The notes beneath the pieces are model-generated. The model saw nothing but the letters and a program-made list of their open reading frames with translations. It was not told the origin of the DNA and did not search any database. A program made the position numbers and the translations under genes. Shown one piece after another: positions 25,537 through 34,011 of a DNA stretch of 64,000 bases. Numbering within the stretch: the stretch's first letter is position 1; the number at the start of each line of letters is the position of its first letter. The stretch is from JABFRG01 sp038210445 (GTDB taxonomy: Bacteria > Myxococcota_A > Polyangia > Polyangiales > Polyangiaceae): the NCBI GenBank assembly GCA_038210445.1, contig JBBQWQ010000001.1, positions 1 through 64,000 of the forward strand, written 5' to 3'.

Positions 25537-26292
25537 TCAGCAGAATGCTCGGCGGACCGAAGCATGGATGTGGGTCGGCGCGTTCTCCACGAAGCTGCAC
25601 TTGGTAGCAGAGCTGATGAGACCCCGAAGCGATACATAGTCTCCGGATACTCCGACTTCGACGAAGTACGGATTCTGATTGATGAGTCGCAACATGGCGG
25701 CGTCGTCGCCAGAGTTGTTCGCGAAGATGTCAATCGCGAAGCCGCCCGAGTGTGCCGCAGGGTCCAAGTGGTGACCGGTGTTGATCACACACCAGCCCCA
25801 AGAAAACGAAGTGTTGGCGGCGACCCAACCCACCGCATCGACGAGCTGCTGGGTCGTTAGCCCGGGATTCAGCAGATCGCTGGCCGACCCTCCGGAGCAG
25901 GTCTTTCGACCTTTCGCGGCGTCATATACGTTTTGTCGAGAATAGTGGCCTCCGGCGGGGGCTGAACCGCCGGCGGTGGGGACCTTCAGGTAGGTGCCAG
26001 ACACCCAGCCGGTCTTTCCGCTCCACGTGACACCATAGAAGCCTCCCGACGGCTGCGCCGCCGCGGAGACGACGCGGGTTCCGCGCGGGATGACATCGAA
26101 AACGCTGGCGGTCGTCGAGGGGCCGCCGCGGAGGTTCACGTCGGCTGTCGTCTCCAGAGCAGTGCCCACCTTGTAGGCCCCGGTGAGAGCATCTTCAGAA
26201 GTGGCTTGTTCCTCTTGCAGAGTGTCCGCGGTGCAGGCCCCAACGGAAATCGAGATCGCAACGAGAGCCGCAAATGCGTTTCGTGTGTTCAT
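25537..26292 (-). CDS. SH3-domain lipoprotein with M15-like metallopeptidase
   Basis: 251 residues from ATG 26292 (AGAGGA upstream). Lipobox VGAC-TAD, then an acidic segment ending 'SEDALTG'. The SH3 domain (~40-110) has 'TTADVNLRGGPSTT' and 'FYGVTWSGKTGWVSGTYLK'. The C-terminal ~110 residues carry 'AHSGGFAIDIF' and 'PTHIHAS', matching the His, Asp and terminal His-x-His zinc pattern of LAS/M15 peptidases that cut D-Ala or stem-peptide bonds. It should act on peptidoglycan from the outer periplasm. Its SH3 module matches those at 12700 and 49002. Confidence 0.8.
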   Translation of the reverse strand: MNTRNAFAALVAISISVGACTADTLQEEQATSEDALTGAYKVGTALETTADVNLRGGPSTTASVFDVIPRGTRVVSAAAQPSGGFYGVTWSGKTGWVSGTYLKVPTAGGSAPAGGHYSRQNVYDAAKGRKTCSGGSASDLLNPGLTTQQLVDAVGWVAANTSFSWGWCVINTGHHLDPAAHSGGFAIDIFANNSGDDAAMLRLINQNPYFVEVGVSGDYVSLRGLISSATKCSFVENAPTHIHASVRRAFC

Positions 26293-26542
26293 GGTGTCCT
26301 CTTTCTGGCCTGCCGGAGCGCAGAACGTTGCACATCAAGCCGCGAGAAGGAGAGAGGCACGCATCGTGCCCGGCGAGCCGCACGGGTCAGCGTCGAGAAC
26401 TATCGATCGACTTGCTCGAGTAGGAATTGCGGCTTCGCAGGTGGGAGCCCGCCTTCCCACCGATCTCGCTCAGGGCCGCGAGGCCCTCGCAGCACCGCGC
26501 GATTTCATCCACGTGTAGAAATACTGTGAACCCGGATGACGA

Positions 26543-27073
26543 TCACGGATTCTCGGTGACTCCCGGCGACCCACCCGCGGGGGTACGGGCTGCCGCGAGC
26601 AAAGCGCTACGAAGAGCCACCACAGCCAGCTCGGCTCGTGGATGCCAGGGGCGCGGAATGGCGGGTATGCCCGAAACCAAGTCGGATACCTCGAGGCAAA
26701 ACGCCTGGGAGACGGTGAGACCCCTTGCCCGCGACGCCAACCATTCGCAGTACGCAACAAGTGCAACGCACGCCGAGACTCGAAAGCTAGCACCAGCGAT
26801 GATCGGCGATCCCGAAGTACTCGCGACCACCTCGAGCTCGAACGCCGCCCTCATGCCGGAGCCATAGTGGGTCATCCCCAAGATGGGCAGGCCCGACGTC
26901 CGTGATTCTGCGTCTGCAAGCAGCTCGCTCACCTGGTCGCCCCGCGGCCGCCGGCGTGGCTCTGTACGTGAATCGAGCCACACGGTGTCCGAGGACATTC
27001 CCTCGCATGCATCGCGCAATTTCGACAGGGTGTCGTGGGGGATGGGAAGGGTAGGCTCAAGCTCTTGAAACAT
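26543..27073 (-). CDS. IscU/NifU-N-like protein with most cluster cysteines lost
   Basis: 176 residues from ATG 27073. The start is uncertain, because the frame stays open upstream with no clear ribosome site. Residues ~65-160 resemble the Fe-S scaffold fold: 'GMRAAFELEVVAS', 'GASFRVSACVALVAYCEWL', 'EVSDLVSGIPAIP', 'HPRAELAVVALRSAL'. Of the three scaffold cysteines only the central one ('SAC') is clearly kept; the first is replaced near 'HYGSGM' and the third near 'PWHPRAE'. It may be a non-cluster paralogue. It follows the vWA lipoprotein gene on the same strand. Confidence 0.6.
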   Translation of the reverse strand: MFQELEPTLPIPHDTLSKLRDACEGMSSDTVWLDSRTEPRRRPRGDQVSELLADAESRTSGLPILGMTHYGSGMRAAFELEVVASTSGSPIIAGASFRVSACVALVAYCEWLASRARGLTVSQAFCLEVSDLVSGIPAIPRPWHPRAELAVVALRSALLAAARTPAGGSPGVTENP

Positions 27074-27273
27074 AGGTTCGAGGTCGCTAGCGCCGCGCGC
27101 CCAACGTCGCAAGCCGTCTTCCCTTAGTGGCGCGAGCGGGCCCCTCGTTGTCGTGCCCCGGACTCGCTGCGGTTCCCAAAAGGGGGCCGGTCGACGCGCA
27201 GACGCGGCACCGGAAGCCTCCCACGTTCTGATGCCCACTCGGGTGCGGGCTCTCAGCGCGCAGGTTGAAGCCG

Positions 27274-28224
27274 TCAGCGCGGCGGGTTGACGGTCCCGCC
27301 GCCTGGCTTGCAGCCGTCGGCGGACTCCTGAATCGCCGCGAGGGCAGCGGTAAATGCGGCGGGCTCGCCGTCGCCTACGTTCCAGTGGACGCAGGGCCCA
27401 GGCCCGTCGCCGCACGCATCGGTCAGGCCACCAACCGCGTCGGGGTGAGCCGGACCTTTGCCACCTTGGGCGATCTTCTCGAGGTTCGCAAAGTTCGCGC
27501 CCTGCATTCCGATGACGTAGGTGCGCACCGTGGTGGCTGCGTGGTGGGCCGCCAGCAAGTCGGAGAGAGCCGCCAGCGCTTGGTTGCATCCGTTCGGGTC
27601 GCCGTCGGTGATCAAGATGCCAATGGTGACACGCCCGGGACGGCGGTTGGCTGCCGTAAAGCGGGTCATGCCGCGAATCGCAGCTTCGGTCGGGGTGCCG
27701 CCGTTGCCGCCGGGCCCCTCGGCGTTCAGCTTCGTGTCGAAGGCTGGGCTGGGCAACGTTTGGAAGTCGACCGAGGGTAGGGCGGCCACGGCATAGTTGT
27801 CGCCGGTGCTGCAGAGCGCATCGGAGTGGTTCAGAAGTGGAAAAAACTGGAGCGCCGCAGCCTGGTTGGTCGCGCCGGTGGACTTCAAGTATCCGGACAG
27901 CGCGTTGATCGATCGACACCACTTCGATGAGGTCGTGTCACCAATGTTGCAGTCTGCACCCATACTGCCGGAGCGATCGAACATGATGTACATGTCGATG
28001 GGGGCGATGCAGTTGCCACCGTCGCCTTTGGCAGACGCGTCGGAGGTGGAGCCCCCGCCGTCGCCCAGCAGGCTCCCGGAGCTGCTGCCTCCGCTCGCGC
28101 CGCTGCTGCTTGTTCCTCCGTCGGGGAACGTCGCTTCGAGGCCGTCGGTGCCGCACGCGAGGGCGAGCACAGAGAGCGTGGCGGAGATGCAGCAGAGTCG
28201 CTGTGCCGTTGTACCGATTGCCAT
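27274..28224 (-). CDS. von Willebrand factor A domain lipoprotein
   Basis: 316 residues from ATG 28224. Lipobox ALAC-GTD, then a Ser/Gly/Asp linker. A vWA domain (~75-300) has the MIDAS motif 'FDRSGSM', a downstream Thr in 'GGTPTEAAIRG', and 'ITDGDPNGC', so metal-dependent ligand binding is likely. An inserted loop contains extra cysteines ('CNIGDTTSSKWC'). Myxobacteria carry many such lipoproteins, and adhesion or envelope complex assembly is the usual guess. It stands 112 bp upstream of the convergent-free region before 28336 and appears to be its own unit. Confidence 0.82.
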   Translation of the reverse strand: MAIGTTAQRLCCISATLSVLALACGTDGLEATFPDGGTSSSGASGGSSSGSLLGDGGGSTSDASAKGDGGNCIAPIDMYIMFDRSGSMGADCNIGDTTSSKWCRSINALSGYLKSTGATNQAAALQFFPLLNHSDALCSTGDNYAVAALPSVDFQTLPSPAFDTKLNAEGPGGNGGTPTEAAIRGMTRFTAANRRPGRVTIGILITDGDPNGCNQALAALSDLLAAHHAATTVRTYVIGMQGANFANLEKIAQGGKGPAHPDAVGGLTDACGDGPGPCVHWNVGDGEPAAFTAALAAIQESADGCKPGGGTVNPPR

Positions 28225-28335
28225 GGACCCAGGGTACCCCGCGCCGGTCGGCGTCGCATCACTGCTCCTACCTTTTTGTGAGTGCCGCACCCACTCCCTG
28301 GCGCATTCGGGTCCTTTCCCTGGCGTGCTGCCGAG

Positions 28336-29649
28336 CTACGGCCAATCGCTAGACCGTGAGAACCGCGTGGGCGTCATGGTTCGAACGAAGAGCAACTCCT
28401 GCCACTGCGTCATGGGTTGTACCTGAGACGGAAACTGGGAGCCCTGGTACGACGTCCACGACGCGTCGAGATCCAGGCCCGGGTACGGGCTCCCGTGATT
28501 CGGGACAAGCGCCAGGTCTACCGACGTTGCCTTCGCAAGGGCTAGCGGCAGTGGCGGAACGCGCAGCGCCGCAGTCGAGCCGCTCGGAAGCAATTCGGAC
28601 CCGCTGGCACCGACCATCATGAGCACCTGGTATCGCTCGCCTAGCGCTGCACGCGCCAGCGAACCAGCATTGGGCGATGCGCCATTCTGTTCCGCCCCTT
28701 GCGCGGCCTCGGCCTGCAGGCAGTGCCCGTTGTGAGCAAACACCACCACGGCTCGGCCCGGGTACTCCCTCACGAGCGTCTGCATCCTCGTCGCCATGAA
28801 GGGCTCTCGATGCATTGCGTTCGCAGCGGTGAAGCCGGAGCGAAAAAGTTCGCCGTTGAAGCTGTATCCTCGAAATAGCGCGTCGGCGAGCGCAGCCGCA
28901 GCGTCGAGCGATGCCTTGTCGGCGGCTTCGCTCGACTGTGCACTCGCGGCAACCAGCGCGTCGCGGAGCGCCGAGGCCTCGTTGGCGGCTGCAAGAAAGG
29001 CCTCCAGCGACGACGCTGCATCGGGCAGCCTGGTCGCCCTCGCGAGCAACGCCGCGTCTCGACCCGTCAGCGCGTTGCGCAGGAGCTCGAGTGCCGATGC
29101 CGGAGCGATGCTTGCGTCGATACCGCGCAAAGGTATCGGGCGCTCGACTTCCACCCGCAGTGCGCGCAGCCCGTCGAAGAGCCTGCGGTTCGCCTCTGTC
29201 GCGAACAAGGTTCCGGAGTTTCTCTGGAATGCGAGCTTGGCTCGGAGTGGACTCCCGGTCTCTATGTAGTTATCGAGACTCTGCATGGTAGCGTCATCCG
29301 CCTCGAAAGCGATGATGGGAGATTCGCCTCGCACCATCGCCGCGCGTACCAGTGCCAGCCGCGCACTTGTCGACTCTGCGATGCCGTGCGATGGCTCACC
29401 CATGCACATTACGTGGCCTGCGGTCACGCCCTTCGCGAGCTCCTCGACGAAGCATGCGTCGTCGAAGCCGCTGGCGGACGCAAGCGCGGCTGCTGGAGCC
29501 CGGGGCGAACAGCCGGAAGCGGCGTCGCGACCGCTCTCGACTCCGGGCTTCGTAGCCGCGTCTCCGCTTGCGTCGCTGCACCCGCTCCCCAATGCGAATA
29601 TCGCTGCAAATGTCACCATCGTGATGGCGCCTGCGGCCGCGCGCTTCAC
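28336..29649 (-). CDS. Erythromycin-esterase-like lipoprotein
   Basis: 437 residues from GTG 29649, which has CGGAG eight bases upstream and overlaps the preceding stop (GTGA). Lipobox GSGC-SDA. The body shows the erythromycin-esterase/succinoglycan-biosynthesis hydrolase landmarks 'MGEPSHGIAEST', 'IIAFEADDATMQSLDNYIETG' and 'VVVFAHNGHCLQAEA', which supply the Glu/His residues of this fold. Related enzymes open macrolide lactones, but many family members have unknown substrates. A lipid anchor would place it outside the cytoplasm. It is last in a unit that also encodes a beta-lactamase-like lipoprotein. Confidence 0.75.
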   Translation of the reverse strand: MKRAAAGAITMVTFAAIFALGSGCSDASGDAATKPGVESGRDAASGCSPRAPAAALASASGFDDACFVEELAKGVTAGHVMCMGEPSHGIAESTSARLALVRAAMVRGESPIIAFEADDATMQSLDNYIETGSPLRAKLAFQRNSGTLFATEANRRLFDGLRALRVEVERPIPLRGIDASIAPASALELLRNALTGRDAALLARATRLPDAASSLEAFLAAANEASALRDALVAASAQSSEAADKASLDAAAALADALFRGYSFNGELFRSGFTAANAMHREPFMATRMQTLVREYPGRAVVVFAHNGHCLQAEAAQGAEQNGASPNAGSLARAALGERYQVLMMVGASGSELLPSGSTAALRVPPLPLALAKATSVDLALVPNHGSPYPGLDLDASWTSYQGSQFPSQVQPMTQWQELLFVRTMTPTRFSRSSDWP

Positions 29650-30470
29650 GTTGCGCTCCGTGCGCGACGGAGCTCGCGCCTCGGGCGGGACTGCGCCCGC
29701 CTCTGGAGCCCTGGCGCCGTGGGCTCTCCGCTCGAAGACGCGTTCAGGTCGGTCTTGACCTCCACGACCGAAGGCCGAATGACCTTCCCCAGCGACGTCG
29801 AAGTATTCAAGCACTGGCCGCCTTCATCCACACATCGACTTGGCGTTTGGATGGTCTTCCGTATGAAGTGCTTGGCCGTGATGACCACGGCCTCGACGCC
29901 TGCTCGAACCAGGTCGACATCCCTGGCCTCCGAGCAAGCGGCCTCGCTCGCAGCCACCAACACGACCAACGTTCCTCGCTTGCTTTCCATGGGTTCACCT
30001 GTCGACGCGCTTCCGCACGCCTCGTGCCAAGGCGAGCCAGAGATGGCCACCGCGCGATTCCGCTTCACCACGTTCAGGCCGACGGCATTGGGCACAAGTG
30101 AGAAGAAGCCGTTCGCAGGGGGGTGATCCAACGCGGCCGCATCGACAACGCCGGTAGAAACGAGGTCTCCGTCTTCATCGTGCGCGGCGAAGCGCGTTAC
30201 CTCGGCGATACGGTCGCCAGTCAGCCAGCTATGGTCTCGGCCCCGTGAGCGTGAGGGAGCACCATGGCCTCGTGTACGTTGCCCACGCAGGCGACGGCAA
30301 GAACCACATCAGGGGGTTGGCCGGGGGTTGGCCGGCGGTGCGCTCGCTGCGCTTCACGGCTCGACGCAAGGCCTGAGTGCGCCCTGGTTCGGGCCTGCGC
30401 AGGCTTTTTTGGTTGCAGTCGCGCCGCGAAACGACGGGAATCTTCGCGATCTCGCAGTGGGAATCGAGGG
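29646..30470 (-). pseudogene. Hypothetical gene interrupted by a likely frameshift
   Basis: Two minus-strand frames join near 30221-30250. The upstream frame, not closed until TGA at 30221, reads 'GRTQALRRAVKRSER', 'DVVLAVACVGNVHEAM' and 'HAHGAETIAG'. The downstream frame continues 'WLTGDRIAEVTRFAAHDEDG', 'VAISGSPWHEACG' and 'GTLVVLVAASEAAC' to a stop at 29646 that overlaps the next GTG. Both halves use GC-rich third positions and look protein-like. The H and later C, with 'VDLVRAGVEAVV', faintly recall a CHAT-type caspase fold, but this is weak. It could be a pseudogene, a sequencing error or programmed frameshifting. No clear start codon is visible after 30470. Confidence 0.4.
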
Positions 30471-31736
30471 CTACTTTATGCTTCCGTCTGCGATCCGCGC
30501 GATGATTCGTTGCACGGTTTGGCCAAGTCTACGGTCCGTTTCCCGATCGGTGCCCACGGGCGCCGCGAGGCGTACCGAAAGGACGAACTCTCGACCCGCG
30601 TCGGGCACCGGATTGCCTGCCGCATCGAGCACAGGCAGGCACGTATACGAATTGTGAACGAAGTTGGTCGTTCCGTCGCGACTTTGGCCGTAGCCGAGCT
30701 TGCCAAAGCTGCGCCATTTACCTCGCGACGCTCCTTCGACTTTGGTCACATTGAGGCCGCTGGTGACGAAAATCGCAGGATCGGCGCTGAGGCCGCCGGG
30801 CCTTCGGGGGTACAGGGTCGGGCTTGCGGCGCCATAGAAGAGCGCCTGAACGTCTTGCGCCTTGAGATCGGGGAGCGAAGTCTCGGGCACATCGACGTGG
30901 GTGATGAGCCGCTTCAGAAATTCAGCCATGGTCAAGGTCGACAGGCTGGTTTCGCCGACCGTGGTGTCGGGAACGACGGTGACCGCGGAACCGTCGGGCG
31001 CGGCGAACGTGTAGGGAAGTCCTTGGTCGCCGGCGCCGTAGTTGGCACCGACCGACTCTGTCGAAGGCCGTTTGAGCCATGTGTGAACCAGTGAGCGGCC
31101 CAACGAACGTCCTCCGACATTCCAAAAGTACTTTGCACTCAGGTTCGAGGAGAGCCCCTGCGTCTCGTCGTAGTTGGCAATAGCAGTAATGACGTCGCCC
31201 AACGGGACAGCGCGCCCTCGGTACGCGACGCTGGCGTCGAGACCCGCCCTGCCCCCGCTCACGTGGCGGAGATTGGCTCCTGCCGTGGCAGCAGCCATGA
31301 ACTTGGTGGCGCTCCATGGGTAGAAGGTCTGTTCCTGGGTGCCGTTGCTAAGGTAGTGTGCATACACCTTGCCAGAGACCCGCCTCAGCATGATGAGCGT
31401 GACTTTGACGTCCGTTGGGACGATGCGTGCGAGGAGCTTCGTGTCGACGACCGGTGCGGACGCAGCCAGTGTGTACGATACGGTCTCTTGGGAACCTGCC
31501 AGCAGCGGCGTCGCAGTCGTGGCTACGTTGGGGCATCCAAGAAAGCGAGACGCGTCGGTTGGTTGCCGCTTGCGTGCACACACATCGTCGAGAAACTCGT
31601 AGTGATCCCCTGTCGTCGCGGCGGAGCATCCGGCGGTGACGTCCTGATCTCCCTCGCCTCCTTGTGGCGATTCCTCGGCGCAGGCGAAGGCACCCAGACT
31701 CAGAAGAAGAAGGCTCCACCGTCGACGATTGGCCAT
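30471..31736 (-). CDS. Class A beta-lactamase-like serine hydrolase lipoprotein
   Basis: 421 residues from ATG 31736. Lipobox AFAC-AEE, then 'GDQDVTAGC'. A catalytic-type S-x-x-K motif occurs in 'FYPWSATKFMAAA' (about S142/K145 of this start), 'SSNLSAKYFWN' may hold the second motif, and 'FGKLGYG' near the C-terminus stands where KTG is expected. The fold is therefore probably a penicillin-recognising serine hydrolase, either a beta-lactamase or a peptidoglycan-acting enzyme. The KTG variant makes the activity uncertain. A GTGAGAA box lies 82 bp upstream, and the next genes on the strand follow without a gap. Confidence 0.6.
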   Translation of the reverse strand: MANRRRWSLLLLSLGAFACAEESPQGGEGDQDVTAGCSAATTGDHYEFLDDVCARKRQPTDASRFLGCPNVATTATPLLAGSQETVSYTLAASAPVVDTKLLARIVPTDVKVTLIMLRRVSGKVYAHYLSNGTQEQTFYPWSATKFMAAATAGANLRHVSGGRAGLDASVAYRGRAVPLGDVITAIANYDETQGLSSNLSAKYFWNVGGRSLGRSLVHTWLKRPSTESVGANYGAGDQGLPYTFAAPDGSAVTVVPDTTVGETSLSTLTMAEFLKRLITHVDVPETSLPDLKAQDVQALFYGAASPTLYPRRPGGLSADPAIFVTSGLNVTKVEGASRGKWRSFGKLGYGQSRDGTTNFVHNSYTCLPVLDAAGNPVPDAGREFVLSVRLAAPVGTDRETDRRLGQTVQRIIARIADGSIK

Positions 31737-31817
31737 AGTGGCGACGCGGATTTGCAAGGCCCGTGCCGCGCACAGACCGCGAGCCCCTGACCAGCTCTCG
31801 CGCGTTATTTTGCGTGT

Positions 31818-31836
31818 GTGAGAACTGCGGCTTCCC
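31818..31836 (+). promoter_or_regulatory. GTGAGAA-N7-TTCCC box (copy 7)
   Basis: Reads GTGAGAACTGCGGCTTCCC, 82 bp upstream of the serine hydrolase start at 31736 and past the GST stop at 31933. Confidence 0.55.
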
Positions 31837-31932
31837 TCGCCTTTGATCCGGGGGGTCCTGCGACGGATCCAGTCTGGCGGGTGATGGCGAAAGGCGGCGG
31901 ACAGGAGATGGTGGGGCTTGCCCGGCCGCGCG

Positions 31933-32625
31933 TCAGCTCTCGCCGACGCGCTCCAGCGGATACTCGTATTTCTCGATGACGTTGGGCTCCGCCGATGCCT
32001 CGGCGCGCCAGGCCATGTGCACGGGGAGCGCCTCTACCTGCGCCGCGTACACCTCGCTTGTGGGGGTGAGGTCGATGCCGTAGGTGCGAAAACGCGAGAG
32101 CACCGGCACGAAGTAGGCATCGACGTACCCGAATTCGCCGCACAAGAATGGCCCGCCGGACACGTTGAGCAGAGTGGCGAAGAGCGTCTCGATGCGGCGC
32201 ACGTCGGCCAGCACCAGGCCCTCGATCTCCGGTCCGCCGGCCACCCGCCGCCATTGGTCTTTCGCATAGCGGCGGCGCGCGTTGCACGTGAGCACGCGCC
32301 GCATATCGGCAAAGCCGGCGTGCATCTCTGCGCACGCCGACCACGCCAGGCGCCGGAGCCGCGGCGCAACGGGAAACGCGTGGCTCTCGGGAAAGAGCTC
32401 CCCCAGCGTGAGGCCGATGGCGAGGCTGTCCCACACCACGGTGCCGTCGTCGAGCTCGAGCACCGGCACCCGCGCCGAAGGCGAAGCCTTGGCCACTTCG
32501 TCGCCGAAGCCTGGCTCGTCGAGTGGCATCACCCGCTCTTCGCAGGGAATGCCTGCCTGCCGCACGAAGAAGTAGGGCCGGATGGACCACGACGAATAGT
32601 TCTTGTTTCCAAGCGTGAGGCGCAT
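31933..32625 (-). CDS. Glutathione S-transferase family protein
   Basis: 230 residues from ATG 32625. The thioredoxin-like N-terminal domain reads 'LTLGNKNYSSWSIRPYFFVRQAGIP', with the expected Ser/Tyr-rich active-site region, and 'ARVPVLELDDGTVVWDSLAIGLTLGE' carries the cis-Pro and the glutathione-binding 'DS' pair. An all-helical C-terminal domain follows ('FLCGEFGYVDAYFVPVLSRFRTYG'). It is a cytosolic conjugating or isomerising enzyme with an unknown substrate. A much longer open frame continues upstream but only antisense to the gene at 32779. Confidence 0.88.
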   Translation of the reverse strand: MRLTLGNKNYSSWSIRPYFFVRQAGIPCEERVMPLDEPGFGDEVAKASPSARVPVLELDDGTVVWDSLAIGLTLGELFPESHAFPVAPRLRRLAWSACAEMHAGFADMRRVLTCNARRRYAKDQWRRVAGGPEIEGLVLADVRRIETLFATLLNVSGGPFLCGEFGYVDAYFVPVLSRFRTYGIDLTPTSEVYAAQVEALPVHMAWRAEASAEPNVIEKYEYPLERVGES

Positions 32626-32736
32626 GCCCTTTGTTACCCCGAACCCGGGCAAACGGCTCACCGAAACGTCACCTGCCGCGGGTGGGCTGAAATACTGTGA
32701 AATACCCCTGAAAGACTGGCGAAGCCCTGCGCCTCC

Positions 32737-32749
32737 ATCGTGAGCTGAC
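32737..32749 (+). repeat. Left copy of ATCGTGAGCTGAC direct repeat
   Basis: Exact 13-mer followed after one or two bases by GGCGCG. The same arrangement recurs at 39065-39077. The pair brackets the block of six co-directional genes from 32779 to 39037. Confidence 0.5.
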
Positions 32750-32778
32750 CGGGCGCGATGCCCGACTTGGAGGTGCCT

Positions 32779-34011
32779 ATGAAGAAGGGGTTTGCTGGAA
32801 GTGTACTGCTTGGCGTGTCGATGGCCGTGGCAGGGGTGGTCGCGTGCTCGAGCGACGGCTCCAGCGTCGAAGCGAAGGACGGCGGGCAAGCAGACGGCTC
32901 TCTCGCCGCTACGGTCCACCCACTCGATACCGCAATTCTGTTTCCGCTCCCGGAGACCGCCGCCCAAGACGGCCTGCTGCGCGCCGGCTCGGCGGGCGCC
33001 AAGGGAGCGCTGATACCCGCCTACGCGTGGGAAGCGCTCCCCGCGCTCGCGGCAGGCAAGAACGCCGACATCCTTCCGTTGCTGCGCCTGGTCTCGGCCA
33101 ACGTCGACCCGTGCTTCCCCAGCGGCGTCGAGGGCAAGGTCGACGACAATGGCGGATCGCTCTGCCGCTCGCAGCTTCGCCTCATCTTCCAGCCGGTGCA
33201 CGACGACGGGGCCGGTACGCTCACCACCGACGACGTTACGGTGCACACGTTCTACGAAATGGACCGGGCGACCTTCAAGAGCATGGTCGAAGCCATCGTC
33301 GCCGCCCGCGGGAGCGCACCGCTGGGCGACGGAGCGATCGACGTGCACCCCCTCATCAAAAGCCAGGGCCGCGGCGGTGCGTTCGCAGGCGCCGTGCAGA
33401 ACCTGTTCTTGAAGTACGCGGGCGCATCCAACCTGGTGAAGGTGACGTTCTTGGGGCTCCGCGGCGCCGGCGTGGGCTGGCAGATGGGCGGCGTCGACTT
33501 CGTGGGAACCAAGGCCACCGACATGACCGTGCCCGAGACCACCGGGACCCGAGAAGAGCTCACCAACCCCAATGCCGCCGCCGGCGACTTCGACTCGGTG
33601 GTCGACCCGCCGACCAAATTCTCGAAGGGGCTGGGGGTGCTGCTGAAGTCGACCGACGCCCGCGCCGCGAGCGACGACGTGGTGAAGGCTGCCTTCAAAC
33701 AAGCCCTGCAGATCGACAATCCCGATACCGAGCTGAACCCCGGCACCGTCGATTGCGCGAGCTGCCACCTGGCCACGCCGACCGCGCTCTGGGTAGAGCG
33801 AAACCGCGGGCTGAAAGCCTCCGATTTCAGTGAATCTTACACCAATCCCCGGTGGAACCTGACCAACCGCAGTCGAACCAAGGAGAACACCCAGTCGTTT
33901 CGCTGTTTCGGATACTACGGCCGTCAGGTGTCTATCAGCCAGCGCACCATCAACGAAGCTGCGGCAGTGGCCGACTTCATCAATGCCAAAATTCTCGGAG
34001 GTGCAAAATGA
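32779..34011 (+). CDS. Lipoprotein with a single CxxCH heme-type motif
   Basis: 410 residues from ATG 32779, with TTGGAGG upstream. Lipobox VVAC-SSD. Most of the protein has no recognised fold; near the C-terminus 'DCASCHLATP' is a canonical CxxCH heme c attachment motif, so it is probably a monoheme or CxxCH-bearing exported protein. Other landmarks are 'LSRLVSANVDPCFPSG'-like Cys pairs early on and 'RCFGYYGRQVSISQRTINEAA' at the end. The stop overlaps the next ATG (ATGA), linking it to the beta-propeller lipoprotein and, further on, to a two-component system. Confidence 0.72.
   Translation: MKKGFAGSVLLGVSMAVAGVVACSSDGSSVEAKDGGQADGSLAATVHPLDTAILFPLPETAAQDGLLRAGSAGAKGALIPAYAWEALPALAAGKNADILPLLRLVSANVDPCFPSGVEGKVDDNGGSLCRSQLRLIFQPVHDDGAGTLTTDDVTVHTFYEMDRATFKSMVEAIVAARGSAPLGDGAIDVHPLIKSQGRGGAFAGAVQNLFLKYAGASNLVKVTFLGLRGAGVGWQMGGVDFVGTKATDMTVPETTGTREELTNPNAAAGDFDSVVDPPTKFSKGLGVLLKSTDARAASDDVVKAAFKQALQIDNPDTELNPGTVDCASCHLATPTALWVERNRGLKASDFSESYTNPRWNLTNRSRTKENTQSFRCFGYYGRQVSISQRTINEAAAVADFINAKILGGAK

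Noticed and set aside
28357..28373. GTGAGAACCGCG resembling the GTGAGAA box
   Set aside because: It lies inside the esterase-like coding sequence and lacks the TTCCC half.
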